Of a stretch of DNA of 64,000 bases, positions 10,010 to 17,893 are shown one piece after another; position 1 is the stretch's first letter; every line of letters starts with the position of its first letter. A model generated the notes under the pieces. It saw only the letters and a program-made list of their open reading frames with translations. It was not told the DNA's origin and did not search any database. This DNA comes from Microcoleus vaginatus HSN003 (GTDB lineage: Bacteria; Cyanobacteriota; Cyanobacteriia; Cyanobacteriales; Microcoleaceae): positions 3,051,501 to 3,115,500 of the forward strand of contig NZ_CP031705.1 in the NCBI RefSeq assembly GCF_022701255.1, written 5' to 3'. Both the position numbers and the translations under genes were made by a program.

Positions 10010-11341
10010 TCACAAAGGCAACCGCAGCAGGAAAGTAGCGCCTTGCCCCAATTCGCTGCGGGCGCTGAGGCTGCCACGATGTGCCCGGGCTATGGTTTGG
10101 GCGATCGCCAATCCCAGTCCCGATCCGCCGGTATTGCGCGATCGATCGCTGTTGACTCGGTAAAATCGATCGAATATTCGCTCTAAATCTGCCGCCACTA
10201 TCCCAATACCCGTATCTTGAACCTGCACGATCGCCTCTTGGTGGCTGCAATCTAAAATAACTGTTACTTTCCCGCCCGCCGGAGTGTATTGAATGGCATT
10301 AACAATTAAATTAGCAACTAAGCGATAAAGTTGGTCGGAATTGCCGACAACATTTAATTGCTGCTGCACTCGCACTTCGGATGTTAACGCTACCTTAGAA
10401 GCGATCGCCATTGCGGCCAATTCCTCGACTAAATCGCTCACCAAGTCATTCAAACAACACAATTGAGGGCGATCGCGTATCGCTTGATTATCCATGCGAG
10501 CCAGCAGCAGCAAATCAGCCACTAACTGAGTTAATCGTCGGTTTTGGCGATCGATCGTCCGCAAAATTTCCCGCGCCTCTTTTTCATCTAATTGAGGCGT
10601 CAACAGCGCCGATTCTACAGTCGCCTGCGAAGCCGCTAAAGGCGTCCGCAATTCGTGGGCTGCATCCGCTGTAAACTGTTGAATTTGTCGGTAGGAAGAA
10701 TAAATCGGTTTCATTGCCAATCCTGCCAATAACCAACTAGAAAAACCTATCAAAATCAATGCTGTAGGCAATCCTAATTTCAAAAGCCATTTCACTGTAC
10801 TGAGATAATCATTAAAGTCTTGCAGGCTCCGGCCCACTTGAAAATATCCCCAATCTTGCTGTGTTTGGGTGTGTAGCGCTACAGAAATTTGGTGATAAAC
10901 ATTACCTTTGGTGTCAGTTATTGTTTGCCAGTATTGGGAGTTAAATTCTGGCGGTAATTCTGCGGGATAAGCGCCGGCGGTAGCAATTAATTTACCGGAA
11001 TAATCAAATAAACGAATATAGTAATAGCCTTGGTTGATAGCGCTTAAAATATGGCGGCTTGGCAACTGTTCTTTAATGCCTTTAACTCCCATTAGGCGAA
11101 GGTTGGGTAAAAGTTCGTTTACTATAGGCTCCAAGCGTCCGGGCTGCTGCAATTTGAGTTCTAGGCTGTCGTGTAGCGTCCCCGCTACGGACTCTAATTC
11201 CCTGTCTATGGCTACCCAGTGAGCGTGGGCGATCGCCTTGTATACGCCAAATCCCAACAAGCTCAAAATCAAACCCATTACAGCCGCATAGGAAATGGCT
11301 AATTGCCAGCGAGTTCGGTTAAATAGTTTATTTTGATTCAC
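10010..11341 (-). CDS. rppB: RppB-like sensor histidine kinase
   Basis: Membrane sensor kinase of 443 aa. Two transmembrane helices (about 13-36 and 186-210) flank a periplasmic sensor of about 150 aa. The HisKA domain has the phospho-acceptor H229 in FTADAAHELRTPL. The ATPase domain has the N box (NLIVNAIQYTP), G1 (VQDTGIGI) and G2 (GGSGLGLAIAQ). Sequence style and the paired regulator match cyanobacterial RppB/NrsS, which in Synechocystis responds to nickel and redox state. The matching regulator gene lies upstream on the same strand, but a toxin-antitoxin pair separates the two; the gap from toxin stop to kinase start is only 20 bp. The symbol rests on recognition, not a database search. 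Confidence 0.85.
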   Translation of the reverse strand: MNQNKLFNRTRWQLAISYAAVMGLILSLLGFGVYKAIAHAHWVAIDRELESVAGTLHDSLELKLQQPGRLEPIVNELLPNLRLMGVKGIKEQLPSRHILSAINQGYYYIRLFDYSGKLIATAGAYPAELPPEFNSQYWQTITDTKGNVYHQISVALHTQTQQDWGYFQVGRSLQDFNDYLSTVKWLLKLGLPTALILIGFSSWLLAGLAMKPIYSSYRQIQQFTADAAHELRTPLAASQATVESALLTPQLDEKEAREILRTIDRQNRRLTQLVADLLLLARMDNQAIRDRPQLCCLNDLVSDLVEELAAMAIASKVALTSEVRVQQQLNVVGNSDQLYRLVANLIVNAIQYTPAGGKVTVILDCSHQEAIVQVQDTGIGIVAADLERIFDRFYRVNSDRSRNTGGSGLGLAIAQTIARAHRGSLSARSELGQGATFLLRLPL

Positions 11342-11361
11342 ATTGAGCCGAGCGCTATTTT

Positions 11362-11709
11362 TTAAGGTAAATATCCCAAGGTAAATAATACATTATTTTC
11401 TAATTGTACCAAGAGTTCTGGATTAATTTCACCAATTTTATTTCGCAATCGTGTTTTATCCAAAACTCGCATTTGATGGCACAATGCAACGGAAGCTTGA
11501 GTCAATCCTCCCTCACCGCTGGGAATGAAAACACATGAAGGGAGAGAGACACGCCGCAGATTAGTGGTGAGAGGAATACTGATAACAGTAGTCGTGTATC
11601 TCGAAATAGTATCATTTTGGAAAATAATTATGGGACGTACACCAGTCTGTTCGGAACCTTGTGTAGGATCGAGGTTTGCAATCCAGATTTCACCCCGTCT
11701 GACTGTCAT
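11362..11709 (-). CDS. MazF/PemK-type toxin
   Basis: Predicted sequence-specific endoribonuclease toxin, 115 aa, the usual MazF length. The N-terminal RRGEIWIANLDPTQGSEQTG followed by VRPIIIF is the family hallmark, with the active-site Arg region near VRP and a Ser/Thr in the GGLTQASVALC segment. Its start codon overlaps the stop of the upstream antitoxin ORF by 4 bp (ATGA, 11706-11709), the normal coupling in these modules. It sits between rppA-like and rppB-like genes on the same strand, so it would be transcribed with the two-component system unless it has a private promoter. Confidence 0.9.
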   Translation of the reverse strand: MTVRRGEIWIANLDPTQGSEQTGVRPIIIFQNDTISRYTTTVISIPLTTNLRRVSLPSCVFIPSGEGGLTQASVALCHQMRVLDKTRLRNKIGEINPELLVQLENNVLFTLGYLP

Positions 11710-11936
11710 TGCAAATCCTCATGTTTTAGGAGTTCTGCGTATTCGCTCATTCCGAGTTCCGCAAGTTGTCGGTCTTCTTCGGCAAATTCGCTGTAGAGTG
11801 CGGCTAAGTTACTTTCATCTACTGCTAGATTAGTAACTAATCTGGCACGAAATTTCAGAAATGCAATAAATTCAAATACTTGTTTTAGTTGTTCGAGATC
11901 GAGCTTTTCTAACTCTTGTTGGATTAAATCTTTCAT
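11706..11936 (-). CDS. Antitoxin of the MazF pair
   Basis: A 76-aa acidic, mostly helical protein (MKDLIQQELEKLDLEQLKQV and onward), directly upstream of and overlapping the MazF-type toxin by 4 bp. The N-terminal part, with EKLDLEQLKQVFEFIAFLK, resembles DUF2281-like or other small cyanobacterial antitoxins rather than an AbrB/MazE fold. The C-terminal acidic tail (ALYSEFAEEDRQLAELGMSEY) would suit toxin binding. Function is inferred from position. The ribosome site is weak. Confidence 0.8.
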   Translation of the reverse strand: MKDLIQQELEKLDLEQLKQVFEFIAFLKFRARLVTNLAVDESNLAALYSEFAEEDRQLAELGMSEYAELLKHEDLQ

Positions 11937-12022
11937 GGCAGTTATTTGTTTATTCGAGTTTTCTATATTATAGCCAGATACTAGAAACGAAATAGAATCC
12001 CCCCGCCGTTGCCCCTACAGCT

Positions 12023-12712
12023 TTAATTTTTCATGCGGTATCCGACGCCGTGAACGGTTTCAATTAAATTCGCGTCGCCAACCGACTCAAGTTTACGCCG
12101 CAGCAAGCGCACTTGAGCTGCTACCACATTGCTAAAGCTATCTGCACTCGCTTCCCATAGCTGATTCCGAATTTGGTCAGTGGTGATAATTTGGTTGGGA
12201 TGTTTCATAAAGTATTCTAGCAGTTGAAACTCTTTGTTTGTTAGAGAAATTATCTGGCTGTTACCACTTGGGTCAAGATGGCACACAGTTCGATTTCCGC
12301 AGTCCAAAACCAGATTTTCTACCTGTAGCTGTTGCGGTTGAATTTGGGGCGATCGCCTTTGCAAAGCCCGCAATCTTGCTAACAGTTCCGCCATGCCAAA
12401 TGGTTTAACTAAATAATCGTCAGCCCCGGCATCTAGTCCCGCCACTTTATCTTCCATTCGGTCTTTGGCTGTTAGCATCAATACGGGCAATGCGCTATTT
12501 TTAGCACGCAATCTCCGCAGCAGTTCCAATCCTGATAATCCTGGTAGCAACCAGTCAAAAATAGCCAGGTTATATTGCGTCCACTGACTGTCTAAATATT
12601 CCCAAGCTTCACTGCCATCCAAAGCCCAATCAACTATATATTTTTCCTGCTTTAAAGTGCGATCGATCGCTTTCCCTAAATCTGGCTCATCTTCAACTAG
12701 CAAAACTCTCAT
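12023..12712 (-). CDS. rppA: RppA-like OmpR-family response regulator
   Basis: DNA-binding response regulator of 229 aa. The receiver domain (1-120) has the acidic pair E7/D8, phospho-acceptor D53 in LAIFDWLLPG, Thr/Ala in MLTAKD and Lys in VKPFG. The C-terminal winged helix (about 130-229) has the typical LTNKEFQLLEYFMKHPNQI and VRLLRRKLE helices. It matches cyanobacterial RppA/NrsR, the partner of the kinase encoded at 10010-11341. A TATAAA-like -10 element lies on the minus strand at about 12722-12730. The toxin-antitoxin pair starts 86 bp after its stop. Confidence 0.88.
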   Translation of the reverse strand: MRVLLVEDEPDLGKAIDRTLKQEKYIVDWALDGSEAWEYLDSQWTQYNLAIFDWLLPGLSGLELLRRLRAKNSALPVLMLTAKDRMEDKVAGLDAGADDYLVKPFGMAELLARLRALQRRSPQIQPQQLQVENLVLDCGNRTVCHLDPSGNSQIISLTNKEFQLLEYFMKHPNQIITTDQIRNQLWEASADSFSNVVAAQVRLLRRKLESVGDANLIETVHGVGYRMKN

Positions 12713-12873
12713 AACTCTAATTTATAGCGGTACATCCTTATACATTGTTACGGATCGACCCCCAACATATAAGCTCGCATACTTAGATGAAATCAGCATG
12801 AAATTTTATGAGCGAAACTAATTGGCTCGCAAGCCCCCGGATTCATTCCAACGCGTAGACTGACTGACGGGAA

Positions 12874-12920
12874 TAAATCTAAAATCTAAAATCTACAATC
12901 TACAATCTACAATCTACAAT
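12874..12920. repeat. Heptamer tandem repeat aatctaa/aatctac
   Basis: About six head-to-tail copies of a 7-bp unit (aatctaa, then aatctac) in the spacer between the divergent rppA-like gene and the multicopper oxidase gene. This is the short tandemly repeated repetitive type found between cyanobacterial genes. Confidence 0.75.
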
Positions 12921-12958
12921 CGATTGACTTTCCAGAAAAAGATAACTGTTGACAATAA

Positions 12959-12987
12959 TTGACAACAAGCTGGTAATGTCTTATAAT
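12959..12987 (+). promoter_or_regulatory. Perfect sigma70 promoter of the multicopper oxidase gene
   Basis: TTGACA at 12959-12964 and TATAAT at 12982-12987, separated by 17 bp: an exact consensus promoter on the plus strand. It lies about 40 bp before the multicopper oxidase start at 13027. Another gttgacaat lies just upstream (12949-12957). Confidence 0.75.
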
Positions 12988-13026
12988 CAACCACGAGTAA
13001 ATTTTTGATAAAAATTTTCAATAAGT

Positions 13027-14031
13027 ATGACAGATTTATCCGATCGCCCCGCCATGAAAAAGCCGGGGCGCTGGAGTCGCCGCCAACTGCTACAGCTAGG
13101 AATAGCTGGTGCTGGGGTAGCGGGGGGCGCGATCGCATTGCAAAATTTGGCCCAAAAACGATCGGCTGTGGCGAGAGTACCGCCAATGCCCGCAGATGCA
13201 GTCACCGTCAGCAATATCAACCCGATGCAAATTGCGCGGGATTTTGATTACGGCACGGTGACGCGCGAAAACGGGCGCACGGTACGCGAATTTCGCCTGG
13301 AAGCTAATACTTCGATCGTCCAACTTAACAGCGCCGTCACTTTCAACACCTGGAATGTCAACAATCGCGTGCCGGGGCCAACATTGAGGGCAACAGAGGG
13401 CGATCGTATCCGCGTCATTTTTTATAACAAAGCCGGAGATTCTCATTCGCTGCACTTTCACGGCGTTCATACCAGCGAAATGGATGGCGTTAAACCAGTG
13501 AAACACGGTTCGGTATTTATTTATGAATTCGATGCCAATCCCTACGGAGTGCATCTCTATCACTGCCATATTGAGCCCGTAACTCGCCATATAGGTAAAG
13601 GACTCTATGGAATGTTCATCATCGATCCGCCAAAACCCCGCCCTCCCGCCGATGAAATCTTGTTAATCATGGGAGGATACGACGTAAACGACGACAAAAA
13701 AAACGAGCTTTACGCTTTTAACGGGTTGCCCAATTATTACATGAACAACCCGATACCTATTTACCAAAATCAGCTAATCCGGCTATATGTTCTCAACTTA
13801 ATTGAGTACGAAGCGGCAGTAACCTTCCACTTGCACGCCAACTTTTTTGACGTATATCGCACGGGAATGACTTTGACTCCCAGTGAAAGAACCGATGTAA
13901 TCACCATGGGAGTAGCTGAAAGACATATTTTAGAATTTACTTACGGCTATGCTGGAAAATTTATGTTTCATCCCCATCAAGATGCGATCGCCGAAGCTGG
14001 CTGCATGGGTGTATTTGAAGTCATCACTTAA
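13027..14031 (+). CDS. Tat-exported two-domain multicopper oxidase
   Basis: Secreted or periplasmic copper oxidase, 334 aa. The N-terminus carries a twin-arginine signal (SRRQLLQLGIAGAGVAGGA, about 18-36). Two cupredoxin domains follow, with copper ligands visible in HSLHFHGVH, HLYHCHIEP, TFHLHANFF and MFHPHQDAIAEAGCMG. The short size fits a two-domain laccase-like enzyme. Its neighbours are a Fur-box-linked lipoprotein and an FTR1 iron permease, which suggests a Fet3-like role: oxidising ferrous iron for uptake. That role is an inference from context. The gene diverges from rppA and has an exact consensus promoter. Confidence 0.88.
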   Translation: MTDLSDRPAMKKPGRWSRRQLLQLGIAGAGVAGGAIALQNLAQKRSAVARVPPMPADAVTVSNINPMQIARDFDYGTVTRENGRTVREFRLEANTSIVQLNSAVTFNTWNVNNRVPGPTLRATEGDRIRVIFYNKAGDSHSLHFHGVHTSEMDGVKPVKHGSVFIYEFDANPYGVHLYHCHIEPVTRHIGKGLYGMFIIDPPKPRPPADEILLIMGGYDVNDDKKNELYAFNGLPNYYMNNPIPIYQNQLIRLYVLNLIEYEAAVTFHLHANFFDVYRTGMTLTPSERTDVITMGVAERHILEFTYGYAGKFMFHPHQDAIAEAGCMGVFEVIT

Positions 14032-14129
14032 ACCCAATCCTGCTACCAGGGTGCGGCGATTCAAATAAAGTATGAAATTATTTGACAAGCTCGATCGCAA
14101 ATAGGTAGAATGAATAGCTCGCAAATAAT

Positions 14130-14144
14130 TGAGAATTATTCTTA
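14130..14144 (+). promoter_or_regulatory. Fur-box-like dyad
   Basis: TGAGAATTATTCTTA is a 7-1-7 inverted repeat with one mismatch, close to the Fur consensus TGATAATNATTATCA. It lies 47 bp before the start of the lipoprotein gene that precedes the FTR1 permease, where a ferric uptake repressor would act. Confidence 0.6.
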
Positions 14145-14191
14145 ATAACTTGTGAGTCGAAATGCACATAACGTAAAAATTAGCAACTGCC

Positions 14192-15223
14192 ATGTTACCA
14201 TCCTTTCGCTTATTACCGACCGCTACGGCTACAGCCATCTTTGTTGCTCTGGCCGGTTGCGCTTCCACCCCCACAGCCACCAACACCGGCAGCACAGTCT
14301 CACCCGTGGCCACAGCCAGTCCCGCATCCACAAGCGGTCACAGCGGGAATCACGGTGGCAAAGGCGCCATAAACATCAATACTGCCATTCCTTCAGAGTT
14401 AGATAAACTCGAAGCCAAGTTAGGAGTACCGGCACTTTCTAACAAAATTCAAGCCAGCCGTCCTTACGGGAAAGTCGAAGAATTGGTATCAAAAAATGTC
14501 ATTACTCAACCCCAATTCGACGAAATCAAAGACATGGTGACTATTGAAGATGTCGTCCTCACCGGTGAAGCCAAAGATGTAGACTTCATGACTAACATGG
14601 GATTGATGAAAGGGCATCTTATGGTAGCAAAAGAACTCTTGGAGCAAGGCAAACCAGACCAGGCAGAACCTCACATCGGGCATCCCGTCGAAGAAATTTA
14701 TGCCGATGTCGAAAATCAGCTAAACGAGCGTAAAATTCCCGAATTTAAGACTACTCTAACTAAATTGCAGGATTTAGTTAAAGCGGGTGCAAAAGATCCG
14801 GCTCAAGTGAATGCAGAATTTGACACATCAATGCAAGCAGTTGACGGAGCAATTGCCACCCTCCCCGAAGCGCAGCGAAAAGATCCGAAATTCGTGCTGC
14901 AAGTGATTAACGGCTTGCTGGATACAGCTAATTCCGAATACGCAGCGGCAGTTGCTAACGGCAAAATTTCCGCAATTATTGAATACCAAGATTCGCGGGG
15001 TTTTGTCCTGTACGCGGAAAGCCTGTACAAAGATATCGCCGCTCAAGTGGCTAAAACTAGCCCGGAAATTGACAAAGCAATTGTTGCCAACATGACTGAA
15101 CTTAAGGCAAATTGGCCAACTGCGATCGCACCCCCCGCCCCCGTAAAAACAACCGAACAAGTCAACCAGCTAGTTAAAAAGATCGAAAGCGACAGCCAAA
15201 AAGTTCTCAAACCCGCCTCTTAA
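14192..15223 (+). CDS. Helix-hairpin-helix lipoprotein of the iron cluster
   Basis: Exported lipoprotein of 343 aa. The signal ends in FVALAGC (lipobox Cys about residue 23), followed by a Ser/Thr/Ala-rich linker. Residues about 60-110 form a ComEA-like helix-hairpin-helix segment (ININTAIPSELDKLEAKLGV). The remaining 220 residues are alpha-helical, with GHLMVAKELLEQGKPDQAEPHIGHP, and recall the helical iron-binding periplasmic proteins that accompany FTR1 permeases; I cannot name the family with certainty. A Fur-like box sits upstream. The permease gene starts 86 bp downstream, so the two are probably one operon. Confidence 0.75.
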   Translation: MLPSFRLLPTATATAIFVALAGCASTPTATNTGSTVSPVATASPASTSGHSGNHGGKGAININTAIPSELDKLEAKLGVPALSNKIQASRPYGKVEELVSKNVITQPQFDEIKDMVTIEDVVLTGEAKDVDFMTNMGLMKGHLMVAKELLEQGKPDQAEPHIGHPVEEIYADVENQLNERKIPEFKTTLTKLQDLVKAGAKDPAQVNAEFDTSMQAVDGAIATLPEAQRKDPKFVLQVINGLLDTANSEYAAAVANGKISAIIEYQDSRGFVLYAESLYKDIAAQVAKTSPEIDKAIVANMTELKANWPTAIAPPAPVKTTEQVNQLVKKIESDSQKVLKPAS

Positions 15224-15309
15224 AAACATTACTCTCATCAACAGCGGTAATTGGTAAATAATCTGCCAATTACCTCGCTCCTTAACCAGTCCCATTCCCA
15301 CCATAAAAA

Positions 15310-16254
15310 ATGAATTTTGGCGAAGCATTGCCCACCTTTGTAATTACTCTCCGCGAAGGAGTCGAAGCCGCCTTAGTTGTCGGAATCGTTCTCGCTTGCC
15401 TCAAAACATCAGGACAAAGTTATTTAAGTCCTTGAGTTTTCGGGGGAGTTGGTGTTGGACTTATTGCCAGCGCTTTGATAGGTGTACTGTTCGGCTGGAC
15501 TATTCAAATTTTGTCCGCATCCAATCAGCCTTTGGCACCGATTATGGAATCGCTGCTAGAAGCAATTTTTGGGGTTATAGCAATAGCAATGCTGAGCTGG
15601 ATGCTGATTTGGATGACCAAGCAAGCGCGATTTATGAAAGCCGAAGTCGAAGGCGCTGTGAGTGCCGCCTTAACGCAAAACTCTCATGCTGGTTGGGGCG
15701 TATTTAGTTTAGTTTTTATTGCCGTTTTGCGCGAAGGATTTGAAACTGTTTTGTTTGTCGTCGCCAAGTTTCAACAAGTGATTATTCCGGCAATTGGCGC
15801 TTTCGCCGGCATTCTCTCCGCCACTGGAATTGGTGTCCTGCTGTTTAAATGGGGAATCCCAATTAATATCCGCCTGTTTTTCAAATATATGGGCATTTTA
15901 TTGCTTTTTATTGTAGCGGGTTTAGTGGTATTTACATTGGGGCTTTTTGACAGCGCGATGAATATTTTATCGCAAGCAAATCGCGAATCAGCAGCACTGT
16001 GTTTTTATTACGAAAGATTTACTAAAATCCACTCTTGCATTCTCGGGCCGATGGTGTGGAATACCTCGAAACTGCTTCCCGAAGAAAAGTTTCCAGGTTG
16101 GTTGCTGAGTGCGCTGTTTGGCTACACGGATAAGCTCTATGTCGTGCAGGCGATCGCTTATTTCGTCTTTTTAATTACCGTCGGTGGCATCTACTTCCAA
16201 AGTTTGGCAGGTAGAGTGTTTTTCCCATTCAAAAAAACCCAGGCAACTAAATAG
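15310..16254 (+). pseudogene. FTR1-family iron permease with in-frame TGA
   Basis: Membrane permease for iron, broken by one nonsense codon. From ATG 15310 the reading frame encodes MNFGEALPTFVITLREGVEA and reaches TGA at 15433-15435 (codon 42). It then continues open in the same frame to TAA at 16254. Both REXXE-type motifs are present, REGVE before the stop and REGFE near 15735, along with about seven hydrophobic helices. The stop falls where related proteins have Trp in a P-W-V/A-G-G context, so a single TGG to TGA change explains it. No frameshift is seen. Either the gene is recently dead, it is read through, or a base was miscalled. A restart at TTG 15475 would lose the first REXXE motif. 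Confidence 0.85.
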
Positions 16255-16415
16255 GAAATTAAGTGCGATCGAAATACGATCGGCTTTTTAGTCTGAACTT
16301 CCCCCTACAAATATACTTACAAAAACTCAAAAGCCTTTCATAACAAAGGTTTTAATTGTTGATCAATAAAATATGTACCCATGTAGATGATTGATATCTG
16401 TTTGTAATCGGCAAT

Positions 16416-17569
16416 TATAGCGTTTCTCAGAAAGATGAGGTACAATAACAGCAGTGAGTAAACCAATTCCAAAGATCGGATAATGTAACTTGATTGAACG
16501 CAAACTCTATCGCTTTTGCTAATTCTCGATAATTAGTCGTCTTGATAGAACGGAGAATGTTTTTGAGTTTTGACCATAAATGTTCAATTGGTGAGAAGTC
16601 GGGCGAATAGGGCGACAAGTATATTAATTTTGCCCCTTTCTTTTTGATGGCTTTTTCTATTTCTTCTCCGGTATGAATAGTACAATTATCCATCACTACA
16701 CAAACCGCTTTCCAGAGTTTTGGTACTAGCTTTCGGATAATAAAAGCCTCAAATGTAATTGTATCAGTTGTACCTGTTAAATTGATGGATGTTAGGATTT
16801 CGTTGACCGATATAGCTCCAATTATTGAGACATTTCTGCCCCGTTTATTCGGTTTTGACCCCTGGGCTCTTGAACCTTTTAGCCTCCCTTGCATATAACC
16901 TAACCATTGCCAAGTTTACTCCACATTCATCAATGAATATTAAGTCTTTCAAACAAATTTGTCGAATTTTTTGCCAGAACTAATATCGCAGGTTCTGAAC
17001 TCTTTCACTGCCTTTGTCTGACGGGAAAAGAGTTTTTTTTTAAGGTCATGTTTAAGAGTTTTGCCATTCTTCCCATCGTTGCTACGCTGATGGTAAAACC
17101 AATTTTTTGGTAGAGTAAATAACGGAGTTCTTCGAGAGTCGGATCATTATTTTCTTCAATCAATTTCGCGCTTGATCAGCAGTTGCTCTGCATTCAGTTT
17201 TAATTTGAGTCCGCATCGCTCAGTTCGAGGAGCAATATTTTGGGTCTCACGATACTGTTTAATTATTTTTTGGACAAAACTTAGGGCTACACAAAAACGG
17301 TTGGCTATTGCTCTTTGTGACAGCGGTTCATTATGGTACACGTCCATAATTTTTTGTCTAAAATCAATCGAATAAGTTTTCATTTTTACTAATGTGTGAT
17401 ACTTGCTAAAATTATTGATAGTTGTCATTCGAGTGACTGCTATGGGGTGAGGGACTACTGCTCGAAGAGCCTTCCATTTAATTAGAGCTGCATAACATTT
17501 TAGGTTTCTATATTTTTCACTCCGTTCAAGTCAGTTATATCATACCTCATCTTTCTGAGAAATGCTATA
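16416..17569 (-). mobile_element. Decayed IS630-family insertion sequence
   Basis: Terminal inverted repeats of 27 bp at 16416-16442 and 17543-17569 (tatagcgtttctcagaaaga and its partner, one mismatch) bound an element of about 1.15 kb. The outer TA dinucleotides fit the TA target of this family. Inside is a broken transposase on the minus strand. The element lies between the iron cluster and the 3' end of the NRPS genes. Confidence 0.85.
16427..17428 (-). pseudogene. IS630-type transposase, frameshifted
   Basis: The 5' fragment (17428 down to 17156) has the helix-turn-helix start MKTYSIDFRQKIMDVYHNEP. The 3' fragment (16894 down to 16427) has the DDE part, with VVMDNCTIHTGEEIEKAI and YSPDFSPIEHLWSKLK. 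The stretch between can be read in pieces (ENNDPTLEELRYLLYQKIGF, then LKDLIFIDECGVNLAM) only by changing frame at least twice and crossing stops, including near a run of nine A. The protein is therefore not functional. Confidence 0.85.
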
Positions 17570-17893
17570 TATTGAATGTACAACAATTGAGCGCGAGATC
17601 CTGCGTCAGCTATTGCTGATAAATGGGTACAAATTTTTAGCTCAACAGTTGCATCCTTTGTTGAGTAAGAGTTTTAGGACGGTTAGTACATTTGTATGGG
17701 GGAAGTCCAGTCTATTGGTGGCCGGAGGCAAAAGTTTAATCATGGTTAATCGACCGGACATGAGATAAGGTGGCGATCGCATCGCATCTAGTATGCCGCG
17801 CTCACCCAGTCTCTTAGAGAACCCAAAGGGGTTCTATATTTACCCCCATAAGCATGGATGTATCCACCGCCGATTCCAACCGTAAGCGGCAGA
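17570..17893. other. Spacer between IS630 remnant and NRPS
   Basis: No supported gene; a 68-codon open frame at 17562 begins inside the IS end and has no recognisable features. No strong terminator hairpin was seen after the NRPS stop codon. Confidence 0.5.

Noticed and set aside
15433..15435. Selenocysteine at the FTR1 TGA
   Set aside because: FTR1 permeases have Trp here, there is no known selenoprotein of this family and no selenocysteine genes were seen; a nonsense change is simpler.
17562..17768. 68-codon open frame after the IS630 end
   Set aside because: Starts inside the terminal inverted repeat; no recognisable protein features.
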